Shown: piece by piece, positions 46,812 to 55,732 of the stretch
Layout of the letters: the number at the start of each line of letters is the position of its first letter
Position numbering within the stretch: the first letter of the stretch is position 1
Assembly: GCF_029338575.1 (NCBI RefSeq)
Contig: NZ_CP119992.1
Location: forward strand, 2,728,001-2,792,000
Reading direction: 5' to 3'
DNA: 64,000 nt
Source of the DNA: Halomarina halobia
Lineage (GTDB): Archaea > Halobacteriota > Halobacteria > Halobacteriales > Haloarculaceae
Translations under genes and position numbers: made by a program
Notes under the pieces: model-generated
The model's input: the letters and a program-made list of their open reading frames with translations, nothing else
The model's database searches: none
Told to the model about the DNA's origin: nothing

Positions 46812-46828
46812 ACCGACTACTAGTCGGT
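46812..46828. promoter_or_regulatory. 7-bp palindrome abutting the rtcB start codon
   Basis: ACCGACT (46812-46818), ACT, AGTCGGT (46822-46828), directly followed by the ATG at 46829. A perfect inverted repeat in this place can be a repressor site or form a hairpin masking the start. A TTTTT tract (46798-46804) precedes it. Confidence 0.5.
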
Positions 46829-48256
46829 ATGGAAATCACCGAAGTCGCCGAAGACGTCTACGAGATCCCGCGCTCCGGCGACATGCGCGTCCCGGCGCGC
46901 GTGTACGCCTCCGAGCCGCTGCTCGAGAAGATGCGCGAGGAGGGACAGACCCTGGAGCAGGTGCGCAACGTCGCCACCCTGCCCGGCATCCAGAAGTACT
47001 CGGTCGTCCTCCCGGACGGCCACCTGGGCTACGGCTTCCCCATCGGGGGTGTCGCCGCCGTCGACATGGACGGTGGGGCGATCTCCCCCGGCGGGATCGG
47101 CTTCGACATCAACTGCGGCGTCCGCGTCCTCCGCACGCCGCTCGACTACGGGGACGTGCGCGGCAGCGAGGAGGACCTCGTCGAGCGCCTCTACGACCTC
47201 GTCCCCTGCGGCCTCGGGAAGGGCGGGTACGTCCGGACCGACCGCGACGACGTGGATGGCATCCTCGAACGCGGCATGGAGTGGATGCTGGAGGAGGGCC
47301 ACGCGACCGAGGCCGACCTCGAGCACTGCGAGGAGGGGGGCCGCCTCCCGGGCGATCCCGACGCGGTCCCCGAGAACGCGAAGAAACGCGGCGTGAAGCA
47401 GGTCGGCTCGCTCGGCTCGGGTAACCACTTCCTCGAGGTCCAGCGCGTCACCGACGTGTACGACGACGCTACCGCCGCCGCCTACGGCCTCCGCGAGGAC
47501 GGGGTCGTCGTGATGATCCACTCGGGGTCCCGCGGGCTCGGCCACCAGGTCTGCCAGGAGTACATCCGCCGATTCGAGCGGGAGTACCCCGACCTCGTCG
47601 ACTCCCTGCCGGACCGTCAGCTCGTCTACGCGCCCATCGGGGACGACGCGGCCGAGGACTACCGCCGGGCGATGTACGGCGCGGCCAACTTCGCGTGGGC
47701 CAACCGGCAGGCGATGACCCAGGCCGTCCGACGGGCGTTCCGCGAGCTGTTCGGGACCGCCGAGGAGAGCGTCGAACTCGTCTATGACGTCTGTCACAAC
47801 ATCGCAAAGGAGGAGACCCACGAGGTCGACGGCGAGCGGAAGGACCTGCTCGTCCACCGCAAGGGCGCGACGCGGGCCTTCCCCGCCGGACACCCGCAGG
47901 TCCCCCCCGCCTACCGCGACGCGGGCCAGCCCGTCCTCCTGCCGGGGAGCATGGGCACGCACTCCTACGTCCTCGCGGGCGGCGAGCGCTCGATGGAGCT
48001 CTCCTTCGGCTCGACCGCCCACGGCGCGGGCCGCCTGAAGTCGCGCACCCAGGCGAAGAAGGACTACACCGCGGGCGACCTCAAACAGCGCCTCCGGGGC
48101 GAGGGCGTCTACGTCAAGGCCCGCTCCGGCGCGACCGTCGCCGAGGAGGCCCCCGGCGCGTACAAGGACGTGGACGAGGTCGTCCGCGTCAGCGACCGCC
48201 TCGGCATCGGGACGAAGGTCGCGCGGATGCGCCCCGTGGCGAACATCAAGGGGTAA
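46829..48256 (+). CDS. rtcB: RNA-splicing ligase RtcB
   Basis: 475 residues. It joins 2',3'-cyclic phosphate and 5'-OH RNA ends with GTP and Mn2+, sealing tRNA exons after intron removal. Motifs: GHLGYGFPIGGVAAVDMDGGAISPGGIGFDINCGVRVLRTP (metal site, D and C), LGSGNHFLEVQ, IHSGSRGLGHQV, HNIAKEETHEVDGERKDLLVHRKGATRAFPAGH (guanylation His region). Ends with RMRPVANIKG. ATG at 46829 is preceded immediately by a palindrome. It acts with archease (46304) and would process the intron-bearing tRNA-Met at 21891. Confidence 0.97.
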   Translation: MEITEVAEDVYEIPRSGDMRVPARVYASEPLLEKMREEGQTLEQVRNVATLPGIQKYSVVLPDGHLGYGFPIGGVAAVDMDGGAISPGGIGFDINCGVRVLRTPLDYGDVRGSEEDLVERLYDLVPCGLGKGGYVRTDRDDVDGILERGMEWMLEEGHATEADLEHCEEGGRLPGDPDAVPENAKKRGVKQVGSLGSGNHFLEVQRVTDVYDDATAAAYGLREDGVVVMIHSGSRGLGHQVCQEYIRRFEREYPDLVDSLPDRQLVYAPIGDDAAEDYRRAMYGAANFAWANRQAMTQAVRRAFRELFGTAEESVELVYDVCHNIAKEETHEVDGERKDLLVHRKGATRAFPAGHPQVPPAYRDAGQPVLLPGSMGTHSYVLAGGERSMELSFGSTAHGAGRLKSRTQAKKDYTAGDLKQRLRGEGVYVKARSGATVAEEAPGAYKDVDEVVRVSDRLGIGTKVARMRPVANIKG

Positions 48257-48300
48257 ACTACCCCACCCTACTCCCTCGGCGCTCCGTGCCTCGGTCTCTT
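48256..48300 (-). repeat. Degenerate TnpB-element right end (omega-RNA-like)
   Basis: On the minus strand, GAGTAGGGTGGGGTAGTT (48273-48256) is identical over 18 nt to the right end of the TnpB element at 37400-37417. A GGC-rich stem precedes it as in the intact copy. No tnpB is adjacent on this side. The copy touches the rtcB stop region; the expected guide-equivalent would lie within the 3' end of rtcB. Confidence 0.6.
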
Positions 48301-48401
48301 CTCACGGGCGCTCCGCGCCGCCTCCTCGCGCAGGAACGATTGCGTACGGCGCGTCGCCGTCGGGCACTGGGTCTTTATTCGCCCGGTACCTACGGCCACC
48401 T

Positions 48402-48848
48402 ATGTCCGAACGCGAGACGCGCGACCTGCCCCGGAGCGACGAGGAGTGGCGCGAGGTGCTGACCGACGAGGAGTACCGCGTGCTGCGAGAGCAGGGGACT
48501 GAGCCGAAGTTCACCGGCGAGTTCATCGGCAAGGACGACGAGGGCACGTACGTCTGTGCCGGCTGCGGCGCGGCGCTGTTCGACTCGGAGACGAAGTTCG
48601 ACCGCGAGGGCTCCGGGTGGCCCTCCTTCTACGACGCGGACGAGGACGCGATCGAACTCCGCCGCGACACGAGCCACGGCATGGTCCGAACCGAGGTCGT
48701 CTGTGCGAACTGCGGCGGTCACCTCGGGCACGTCTTCGACGACGGGCCCGAACCCACGGGCAAGCGCTTCTGCATCAACTCCGTCGCGCTGGGCTTCGAT
48801 GACGACGGGGAGGGTGCCGGGAGCGGGGAGGAGGCCGGCGACGCGTGA
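48402..48848 (+). CDS. msrB: Peptide-methionine (R)-S-oxide reductase
   Basis: 148 residues. It reduces the R-epimer of methionine sulfoxide in proteins. Zinc-binding Cys pairs CAGCG and CANCGGHLGH, catalytic Cys in RFCINSVALGF. The WPSFYDADEDAIELRRDTSHGMVRTEV block is the MsrB signature. A short acidic tail follows. Cytoplasmic; the electron donor would be thioredoxin. The stop codon overlaps the start of the broken DUF123-like gene. Confidence 0.96.
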   Translation: MSERETRDLPRSDEEWREVLTDEEYRVLREQGTEPKFTGEFIGKDDEGTYVCAGCGAALFDSETKFDREGSGWPSFYDADEDAIELRRDTSHGMVRTEVVCANCGGHLGHVFDDGPEPTGKRFCINSVALGFDDDGEGAGSGEEAGDA

Positions 48849-49025
48849 ACGGGAGGGGCACCTACGCCCTCCTCGTCCGCCTGCCGACGGCCGCCACTGG
48901 CACGCCGGTTACCTCCTCGGGCACCCCGCCGCGTCGATCGAGGCGGTCATCACGACCGACGGCGAGGACCGGGAGTGCGACTCGCACCTCGCGTTCTCCC
49001 CCGAGCGCGCGCCGTTAGAGTGGGG
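48845..49025 (+). pseudogene. Internally deleted DUF123-like gene
   Basis: A GTG at 48845 opens MNGRGTYALLVRLP-like sequence, the start typical of DUF123 proteins. After this the plausible frame shifts, giving HAGYLLGHPAASIEAVITTDGED followed directly by RECDSHLAFSPERAPLE. These fit two separate parts of a DUF123 protein (HxxYLLxHP and CxSHLxF), with the middle and the Cys-rich segment deleted. The second part stays in frame with the next gene, with no stop between. About 100 residues remain of an expected 150 or so. Confidence 0.55.
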
Positions 49026-49170
49026 CGATCCGTCGGGCGCACGGGTAGGCGAACGGCCCCCGACGCCGGTTCTCGACGGGCGAACGTTTCTGCGGCTCGC
49101 GGTCGGAGCGGCCCGAACCGTCGACTCGGGCGACCGCAACCGCAATGGGTCCGCGCCCCTCGATGCCGCC

Positions 49171-49587
49171 ATGGACGACAGCGACGGCGACGACTTCCCC
49201 TTCACGATCGAGATCCCGGTCCGCTACCGCGACCTCGACACGCTGAACCACGTCAACAACTCCGTCTACAGCACCTACCTCGAGCAGGGGCGCATCGAGT
49301 ACCTCCAGGAGGTCGTCGGCATCGACGCGGGGCCGCAGATGGTGCTCGTGCACGTCGAGGCCGACTACCGCGCGCCGATCCACCTCGGGCAGACGGCCCG
49401 GGTGGACGTCCGCGTGAGCGACCTCGGGGCGTCGAGTTTCACCTTCGCCTACCGGGTGCGCACCGACGAGGGCGTCGCGCTCACGGGCGAGACGGTGCAG
49501 GTGAGCGTCGACCCCGAGACCGGGGAGCCGCGGCCGCTGCCCGACGACTGGCGGGCGGCGATTCAGGCGTTCGAGTCCCAGAACTGA
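49171..49587 (+). CDS. Hotdog-fold acyl-CoA thioesterase (4HBT-like)
   Basis: 138 residues from the ATG at 49171. FTIEIPVRYRDLDTLNHVNNSVYSTYLEQGRIEYLQEVVG is the 4-hydroxybenzoyl-CoA thioesterase signature (catalytic Asp and the NHVNN loop), followed by YRAPIHLGQTARVDVRVSDLGASSFTFAYRV. Cleaves acyl- or aryl-CoA esters. The physiological substrate is unknown. Its 3' end overlaps the convergent helicase by 25 bp. Confidence 0.9.
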   Translation: MDDSDGDDFPFTIEIPVRYRDLDTLNHVNNSVYSTYLEQGRIEYLQEVVGIDAGPQMVLVHVEADYRAPIHLGQTARVDVRVSDLGASSFTFAYRVRTDEGVALTGETVQVSVDPETGEPRPLPDDWRAAIQAFESQN

Positions 49588-52136
49588 GCGAGCCCGAGGT
49601 CGAGCATGTCGGGGCTCACCCTAGTGAACTCCGCGCGCTCCGCCTCGCCCAGCAGGCCGTTCACCGACCGCGGCGCGTCGGGGAGGTAGCGGCGGTCGAG
49701 CAGGACGCGCACGCCCGTCTCGTCGTGGCCGCGGAGGACGCGCCCGAACGCCTGGCGCGCCTTGCGGACGGCGGGGACCTGCACGGCGGTCTCGAACCCG
49801 TCGGCGAAGGTCCGATCGTAGGCGTTGGTCACCGCCCGCATCCGGGGCGCGGCGGTGTTCGCGTACGGAACGCCGACGGCCGCGGCGCAGTGGAGGCGGT
49901 GGCCGCGGTAGTCGACGCCCTCCGTGACGGTGCCGCGCGCGCTCGTGACCAGCACGCGGTGGATGCCGTCGTCCTGGAAGAACCGCGAGAGCATGGCGTC
50001 GGTCTCGGCGCTGTCCGACGAGCGGTCCCGGAGGACGGGCTTCGAGACGTGCTCGCGGAGGTACTCGACCGCCCACTCCGCCTCGCGGTAGGAGGGCAGA
50101 CAGAGCAGGACGTTGCCCCGCCCCCGGGCGAGGCAGACCAGCGCGCTCGCGTACGCCCGGCGGGTGGGGGTCATCTCGTCGTAGTCGGTGACCGGCGGGC
50201 CGCGCTCGCGGTAGGTGAAGGGCGGCAGGTCAACGACCCAGCTCGCCCGGTTCGACTCGGGGAAGGCGAGGCCGTAGCTCGCGGTCTCGACGCGCCGCGG
50301 GTCGCGGTCCTCCGATCCCTCGGCGAGCAGGTCGAGGCCGCTGACCCGCCGGTAGACGTCGAAGGGTTCGAGCGTCGCCGACATGAGCACGCCCCCGGCG
50401 AGGTCGTCGAAGGTCCGGGCGAGGGGGTCCTGCGGGATGCAGTTGTAGAGCGAGAGCGCGGCGTTGTACGCGCTCGCCCAGTCGGGGAGGGTGGTGTCCT
50501 CGACGGCCTTCTCCGCGTACTCCAGTTCGATCTCCCGGAAGTACGTCGCGTGCCCGGCGGTCCCCCAGCGCCACAGGAGGGTGCCGACGGCGTCGCAGAC
50601 GGGGGTCCGGTCCGTCTGTCCGTCGTTCTCGTGGACGGCGGCGGCGACCCGTCCGACGTCGCGCAGCCGCAACCAGACGTCGTCGGGGAACTCCTCGCCC
50701 GCGGCCTCGGTCAGTCGGTCCACCTCGACCGTCTCGGGGTCCCGGAGCGGTAGCTCGTGGTCGTCGTCGGGGAGCGACCCCTCGCGGAACGCGCGCTGCC
50801 AGTCGCCGTACTCCTCCCGGAGGTAGTCGGAGACCTCGTCGTCGATGGCGGCCGCGAGCCACTCCAGGAACGACTGTGCGGTCCGAAGGTCCCGCTCGTC
50901 GACGCCGGAGAATTCGGACATCGTCCGCCGGGCGTGTCGCCGGTGCGTCTCGGGGTCCGCGCCCGGCGCGCCACCCGTCCCGGAGAGGTACTCGCGGACG
51001 AGCGCGACGTCGCGGTGGGCGGTGCGGATCGCGTGCAGCGAGAGCGTCTCCGAGAGGAGGTCGCGCACGCGCTCTTCCAGCATGTGCGCCTCGTCGACCA
51101 CGAGGAGCGTCCCGTCGTCGAGGACGCCCGCCTTCTCGCGGGTCAGGCGGCGCGTCTTCGGGTCGAACGCGTGGTTGTAGTTGCCGATCAGCACGTCCGC
51201 CTCGGCCATCAGCGCCGCCATCGCCTCGTGGGGGCAGGTCCCGCGGCCGACGGCGGCGCGCGCGACCGCCTCCGCGTCGAGGACGTGGCGCTCGCCCGCG
51301 GTGAAGTCGAAGCCGACCCACCCCTCGTCGGCGAAGAACCGGGCGTAGAACGGGTCGAAGCGACCCGACTCGTCGGCCAGGGGGTCGGCCTCGTCGGCGT
51401 CGACGAGCACGTCGCGGGTGTGGGGCGGCTCCGCCGGGTAGGGCGCGGTCGCGCCCGCCGTCTCCAGGCGCTCGCCGGGGAGGTCCTCGACCAGCCGACA
51501 GAGCACCTCGGCGCGCAGCGGGTCGTACCACGGGGCCTCCTCGTCGCGCTCGCCGCGGTGCTCGGGACAGCGCGCCTCGGAGTAGGAGAGCCGATCGCAG
51601 CCGTCAGCCCCGCAGACGTTGATACGGCCGTCGAGCGCCCCCGGCGACACGTCGAGGGGCATCTCGGACTCCCGGCTCACGAGCCGCGCCGTCAGTTCGC
51701 GCATGTCCGAGGCGGCGTCGTGGACGCCGCGGTCGGTCGGGAGGGCGTCCGTGCGGGCGTAGGGGAGGAGGTCGCGCTTGCCGACGAGCACGAGCCCGGC
51801 GAACGGTTCGTCGCGCTCGGCGTTGAGCGTGCGCACCTCGGTGACGAACTGCTTGAGCTGCTGCTTGACGGGCGTGACGGCGAACACGCGCTCGCCGACG
51901 CCGTCGCGCACCGCCTGGAGCCCCGCGACGAGCGCGATGAGCGTCTTGCCCGTGCCGCAGGCCCCCTCCAGCAGGAGGTAGCCGCCGTCGCCCATCACTT
52001 CGCGCGCCCGCTCGACGCCGTCGACCTGCTGGGGGTAGGGATCGAACGGGAAGAGATCGCCCCAGGCGGCGTCGAGGTCGGACCGCGGGACCGTCCGCTG
52101 GTCGGCGTCGTACCCGGGCTCGGCGGAGTCGTTCAC
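49563..52136 (-). CDS. XPD/Rad3-like Fe-S DNA helicase
   Basis: 857 residues. Walker A LLLEGACGTGKTLIAL (about 55-70), the DEAH box VVDEAHMLEE, and superfamily-2 motifs later (VLVTSARGTVTEGVDYRGHRLHC, AFGRVLRGHDETGVRVLLDRRYL). Four Cys fit an iron-sulfur cluster: INVCGADGCDRL, SEARCPEH and the later GTCPHEA, before LIGNYNHAFDP. Resembles Rad3/DinG-type 5'-3' helicases of haloarchaea used in repair. 5' end is divergent from the cyclase gene region. Complete, no oddities. Confidence 0.92.
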   Translation of the reverse strand: MNDSAEPGYDADQRTVPRSDLDAAWGDLFPFDPYPQQVDGVERAREVMGDGGYLLLEGACGTGKTLIALVAGLQAVRDGVGERVFAVTPVKQQLKQFVTEVRTLNAERDEPFAGLVLVGKRDLLPYARTDALPTDRGVHDAASDMRELTARLVSRESEMPLDVSPGALDGRINVCGADGCDRLSYSEARCPEHRGERDEEAPWYDPLRAEVLCRLVEDLPGERLETAGATAPYPAEPPHTRDVLVDADEADPLADESGRFDPFYARFFADEGWVGFDFTAGERHVLDAEAVARAAVGRGTCPHEAMAALMAEADVLIGNYNHAFDPKTRRLTREKAGVLDDGTLLVVDEAHMLEERVRDLLSETLSLHAIRTAHRDVALVREYLSGTGGAPGADPETHRRHARRTMSEFSGVDERDLRTAQSFLEWLAAAIDDEVSDYLREEYGDWQRAFREGSLPDDDHELPLRDPETVEVDRLTEAAGEEFPDDVWLRLRDVGRVAAAVHENDGQTDRTPVCDAVGTLLWRWGTAGHATYFREIELEYAEKAVEDTTLPDWASAYNAALSLYNCIPQDPLARTFDDLAGGVLMSATLEPFDVYRRVSGLDLLAEGSEDRDPRRVETASYGLAFPESNRASWVVDLPPFTYRERGPPVTDYDEMTPTRRAYASALVCLARGRGNVLLCLPSYREAEWAVEYLREHVSKPVLRDRSSDSAETDAMLSRFFQDDGIHRVLVTSARGTVTEGVDYRGHRLHCAAAVGVPYANTAAPRMRAVTNAYDRTFADGFETAVQVPAVRKARQAFGRVLRGHDETGVRVLLDRRYLPDAPRSVNGLLGEAERAEFTRVSPDMLDLGLAQFWDSNA

Positions 52137-52184
52137 GCTGGTGGGTCTACCCGCTCGATCGCATATAAACCGTCGGACCGCGGC

Positions 52185-52790
52185 TCACTCGTGGGCGACG
52201 ACGCGGGCCGGCGCGCCGTCCGCACCGGCGAGCGGGAGCGGGAGCGCGTAGACGGTGACGCGTTCGGGGAGCGCCCCGAGGTTCGTCAGGTTCTCGATGA
52301 TGAGGTGGTCGGCGCGAAACAGCTCGTGGTGGGCGAGGAGGTCCGCCCCCATGGGGTCGACGCTCGGCGTGTCGATGCCGACGTCGCAGCCGAGCTCGGC
52401 GCAGCGCTCGGCCGCCGACGGCGAGAGGTGCGGGTAGTCGTAGTAGACGTCCTCGCCCCAGTAGTCGCTCCAGCCGGTGTGAAACAGGAGGAGGTCGGCG
52501 TCGGTGTCGGGGACGCACCCCTCCTCGATGGACTCCTTCGGGCCGACGGCGCAGTCCACGAGTCGGGCGTCGAAGCGGAAGCGGTCGACCGGGTACGCGG
52601 AGAGTGCCCTTCCCTCCGGTTCGATGTGGCGCGGGGCGTCGATGTGGGTCCCCGTGTGGGTGCTCATCCCGAAGGCCGTCACGCGATAGCCGTCCGCCCC
52701 GATCGTCGCGTTCGGCCAGCTCTCGACGATGGGATCGCCGGGGTACGTCGGCATGCCGGACTCGATCGGATGCGTGAGGTCGTACATCAC
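52185..52790 (-). CDS. Cyclase-family (kynurenine-formamidase-like) hydrolase
   Basis: 201 residues. STHTGTHIDAPRH is the metal-binding cyclase/KynB motif; the start MMYDLTHPIESGMPTYPGDP is typical, and GIDTPSVDP, HHELFRADHLIIENLTNLGALPERVTVYALPLPL complete the fold. Such enzymes hydrolyse amides or esters, for example N-formylkynurenine. No other kyn genes are near, so the substrate is unknown. Confidence 0.92.
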   Translation of the reverse strand: MMYDLTHPIESGMPTYPGDPIVESWPNATIGADGYRVTAFGMSTHTGTHIDAPRHIEPEGRALSAYPVDRFRFDARLVDCAVGPKESIEEGCVPDTDADLLLFHTGWSDYWGEDVYYDYPHLSPSAAERCAELGCDVGIDTPSVDPMGADLLAHHELFRADHLIIENLTNLGALPERVTVYALPLPLAGADGAPARVVAHE

Positions 52791-53096
52791 GCGCGTCGCT
52801 CCGACCGCCTCCCGACGCTCGCGCTCGCCGCCGTCGGCTCCCCGGAGGGAGGATGGCGTCTCACTCGGAGCCCGTGCGCCGCTCGCCCGTCGGAGAACGC
52901 CGCAGATGCGACAGTTCGTAGATGATAGCGCCGCACCGTCTCATCGATATCTCCGTCTGACATAACCGGAACTATCTTCGCCGGGGGACATATAGATGGA
53001 CGGCTGGATTCCCCTCTCGTCGCGTGTTTTCGTTCGGACGGGGCAAATATCTCGACATCGATCGTTCGATCGTGAGAGCGAGAGGTTTAGAGCGCG
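52791..53096. other. Intergenic region, promoters only
   Basis: 306 bp between a leftward gene's start (52790) and the 3' end of another leftward gene (53097). No supported gene. AT-richer segments near 52920-52995 probably contain the promoter of the cyclase gene. Confidence 0.4.
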
Positions 53097-53975
53097 TCAG
53101 GTGAGCGCGACGAGGCCGACGCCCACCGCCGCGAGGACGCTGGCGGCGAGGCGCTGCGGGAACGCCCCCTCGTCGAGGAGCAGGCCGCCGAGGACGACGG
53201 CGACGACGGCCTGCGCGTTGATGATGGGCGAGGCGACGCTCGCGGGAATCGTCTGAAACGCGAGCGCGGTGGTGTGATTCACGACGGCGACGAGCAGTCC
53301 CATCGCGACGATCCCCGGATACGCTCGTCGGGGGAGCGCGTCGAAGCGCCGTCGGCCGAGCGGCAACGAGACGGCGAGGATACCGAGCAGACCGAGCCAG
53401 ACGACCAGCGGGACGGGGAGCGCGAGTTCCTGCAGGAGGACCCGTTTCGTCACGTCGACGACGCCGAACAGCGCCGCACCGAACAGCGCTAGCTGTGCGG
53501 GAGGGTAGGTGAGCGCGCGGCGAAACGGCGCGAGGAGCGCGCCGGAGTGGTAGTTAGCCAGGTAGACGCCCGCGGTGGCGACGAGAACGCCGACGACCTG
53601 TAGCGGACCGAGGTGCTGGCCGAGCGCGAGCACCTCGATGGGGAGGACGAACAGGGGGACGAGTTTGTTCAGCGGAGCGACGTACGAGACCTCCCCGCGG
53701 TTGACGGCGAGCAGGGAGACTGCGACGGCCACGCCGGTGAGCAGCGCCGCCGCGACGAGCGCCCCGAGGGCTTCAGGCGACGTCACCGTCCCGGCGAGCG
53801 CCCGCCCGTCCGGCCACGTGATCACCCCGATCGGCAGGTACCACGCCAGCGCCGACCCGTACACGCCAACCATGTACGGCATCGTCGGATACGTGCCGAA
53901 GTAGCGCTTGTAGAGGACGAGGTACGCGCCGAACAGGAGGGCGGCGAGGACGGCGTAGAGATGTCCGACGTTCAC
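53097..53975 (-). CDS. EamA/DMT-superfamily transporter
   Basis: 292 residues, about ten membrane helices in two EamA repeats, for example AVLAALLFGAYLVLYKRYFG ... and the second repeat LALFGAALFGVVDVTKRVLLQELALPVPLVVWLGLLG. Conserved NRGEVSYVAPLNKLVPLFVLPIEVLALGQHLGPLQVVGVLVATAGVYLA matches metabolite exporters of the drug/metabolite family. Cargo unknown. The gene starts 81 bp from the divergent small membrane protein. Confidence 0.88.
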   Translation of the reverse strand: MNVGHLYAVLAALLFGAYLVLYKRYFGTYPTMPYMVGVYGSALAWYLPIGVITWPDGRALAGTVTSPEALGALVAAALLTGVAVAVSLLAVNRGEVSYVAPLNKLVPLFVLPIEVLALGQHLGPLQVVGVLVATAGVYLANYHSGALLAPFRRALTYPPAQLALFGAALFGVVDVTKRVLLQELALPVPLVVWLGLLGILAVSLPLGRRRFDALPRRAYPGIVAMGLLVAVVNHTTALAFQTIPASVASPIINAQAVVAVVLGGLLLDEGAFPQRLAASVLAAVGVGLVALT

Positions 53976-54055
53976 GTGGTGTGCTTCTCGAGGAGCGTCA
54001 AAGGCCGGTCGGTTCGGACCGAGGGGTTCAGGGGCGCGCGCCGCGTAGGCCGTCC

Positions 54056-54304
54056 ATGGCCGACCACGCGACCGACTCGACCGACCCCGAGTCCGCCGAG
54101 GAGTCGGGGCTCGTCTCCGATCGCATGAAGCTCGGGGCCGCCGTCGCCACGCTCGGCGTCGTCGTTCCCGGCGTCGCGGACTACGCGCTCACGACCCTCG
54201 GCGCTCCGGGCCTCGGGCGGATCGTCTGGGCGCTCGGCTACGGGACGACCGTCGTGGTCCTGTTCGTTCTATTCATCCGTCCGCTCGACATCGGGGGCGA
54301 TTGA
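54056..54304 (+). CDS. Small two-helix membrane protein
   Basis: 82 residues from the ATG at 54056. An acidic N-terminus (DSTDPESAEESG) is followed by two membrane segments (about 26-45 and 52-75; KLGAAVATLGVVVPGVADYA and RIVWALGYGTTVVVLFVLFI). No family recognised. The next gene, another small membrane protein, starts 45 bp later. Confidence 0.6.
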   Translation: MADHATDSTDPESAEESGLVSDRMKLGAAVATLGVVVPGVADYALTTLGAPGLGRIVWALGYGTTVVVLFVLFIRPLDIGGD

Positions 54305-54349
54305 GTAACGCAAAGTTGAAATTCGACACGAAACGAGTGGTACGTAAGA

Positions 54350-54610
54350 ATGCTCACGCTCCCACTGCAGGTCATCGACAGCTTCCTGCTGCAGTACAAC
54401 ATCGGGCAGGTGTTCCTCCTCCTGCTGGTCGTCGGACTGCTGGCTACCCTGCCGATGAAGAGCAAGACGATCGTCGGAGCGCACATCGTGCTGATCGGCC
54501 TCCTGCTCGTGCTCACGCCGCTCAGCCTGATGGACAACGACTTCATCTACCGCGCCATCGGCCTCGCGCTCGTGTTCATCGGTCCGATGGTCATGGTCGT
54601 CGGGCGATAG
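54350..54610 (+). CDS. Small three-helix membrane protein
   Basis: 86 residues. Membrane segments about 3-22, 24-48 and 55-80 (IGQVFLLLLVVGLLATLPM, KTIVGAHIVLIGLLLVLTPL, FIYRAIGLALVFIGPMVMVVG). Probable housekeeping haloarchaeal protein of unknown role. TATA-like DNA (TTGAAATTCG, 54313-54322) precedes it. Confidence 0.65.
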   Translation: MLTLPLQVIDSFLLQYNIGQVFLLLLVVGLLATLPMKSKTIVGAHIVLIGLLLVLTPLSLMDNDFIYRAIGLALVFIGPMVMVVGR

Positions 54611-54675
54611 CGCCCCACCGCACCCGATCGAACACCCTACCCTATCCCACCTCACCGAACTCCCCCGCCCGATCC

Positions 54676-55596
54676 GTGCGCCTCCTACGAAACCCCCGCG
54701 AAGGCCGCCTCCGCGCCCCGTGGCGACTCCTCCTGCAGACCGGTCTCCTCCTCGCGATCGCCGTCGTCGGCTTCGTCGCCGTCTCGCCGCTCGTCGGCCG
54801 GGCGACGCCGATCGCGCTCAACACCCTCGTGATGGCGTTCGCGGTCGGCGTCTCCGTCCCCGTCGCGGCGCGGCTGTTCGACCGCCGGCCGCTCGACGAC
54901 CTCGGCCTGCACATCGACCGCCAGTGGTGGCTCGACTGCGGGTTCGGCCTCGCGCTCGGCGCGGGGCTCCAGACGCTCGTCTTCGCCGCGCAGGTCGTCT
55001 CCGGTCTCGTCGTCGTCACCGATGTCGCGAGCCCCTCCCCGGCGCTGCTCACCGGGTTCGTCTCGTCGCTCGCCATGTTCGTCGCCGTCGGCGTCTACGA
55101 GGAGGTACTCTCGCGAGGGTACCAGCTGACGAACGTCGCCGAGGGGCTGCGCGGGTACCTCGGCCACCGGGGGGCCGTCGCGGTCGCCGTCCTCCTCACC
55201 TCGGGGCTGTTCGGCGCGCTCCACGCCGCCAACCCCGGCGCGACGGTCGTGAGCGTCCTCGGGGTCTCGCTGGCCGGCGTCTGGCTCGCCCTCGGCTACG
55301 TCCTGACCGGCGAACTCGCCATCCCCATCGGGGCGCACGTCTCCTGGAACTTCTTTCTCGGGCCGATCTACGGCTTCCCGGTGAGCGGCAACCGCGTCTC
55401 GCCGTCGCTCGTCCGCGTGCAGGAGATCGGCCCCGACGTGCTCACCGGGGGGTCGTTCGGCCCCGAGGCCGGCCTGGTCGGGGTCGCGGCCGTGCTCATC
55501 GGGAGCGTCGCCGTCGTCGGCTACGTCGCGGCGCGCGACGGGCGGGTCGCGCTCGCCGCCTCGGTGACCGTCCCCGATGTCCTCCCCAGCAAGTGA
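54676..55596 (+). CDS. CPBP-family intramembrane metalloprotease
   Basis: 306 residues from a GTG at 54676. About eight membrane helices. Family motifs: VGVYEEVLSRGYQL (EExxxR), SGLFGALHAANPG (FxxxH), and IPIGAHVSWNFFLG (HxxxN), all in helices, which together bind zinc. Members (CAAX prenyl protease and bacteriocin-processing types) cleave near the membrane or confer immunity; the archaeal substrate is unknown. Confidence 0.9.
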   Translation: MRLLRNPREGRLRAPWRLLLQTGLLLAIAVVGFVAVSPLVGRATPIALNTLVMAFAVGVSVPVAARLFDRRPLDDLGLHIDRQWWLDCGFGLALGAGLQTLVFAAQVVSGLVVVTDVASPSPALLTGFVSSLAMFVAVGVYEEVLSRGYQLTNVAEGLRGYLGHRGAVAVAVLLTSGLFGALHAANPGATVVSVLGVSLAGVWLALGYVLTGELAIPIGAHVSWNFFLGPIYGFPVSGNRVSPSLVRVQEIGPDVLTGGSFGPEAGLVGVAAVLIGSVAVVGYVAARDGRVALAASVTVPDVLPSK

Positions 55597-55732
55597 AACC
55601 GACTTTCCCGGCGCGGAGTCGGTAAGAAATCCGCACTGTCGGACGCTTCGCGTCTCGCGGGCGTCCGGAACCGCCCTCGGTTCCGGAGGGACCGAAGACG
55701 CCGGAACGAGCCAGCGACGCCGGTTCTGACGC

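Noticed and set aside
50757..52925. Long plus-strand open frame (722 codons) opposite the helicase
   Set aside because: The helicase on the minus strand has all motifs; the plus frame has none.
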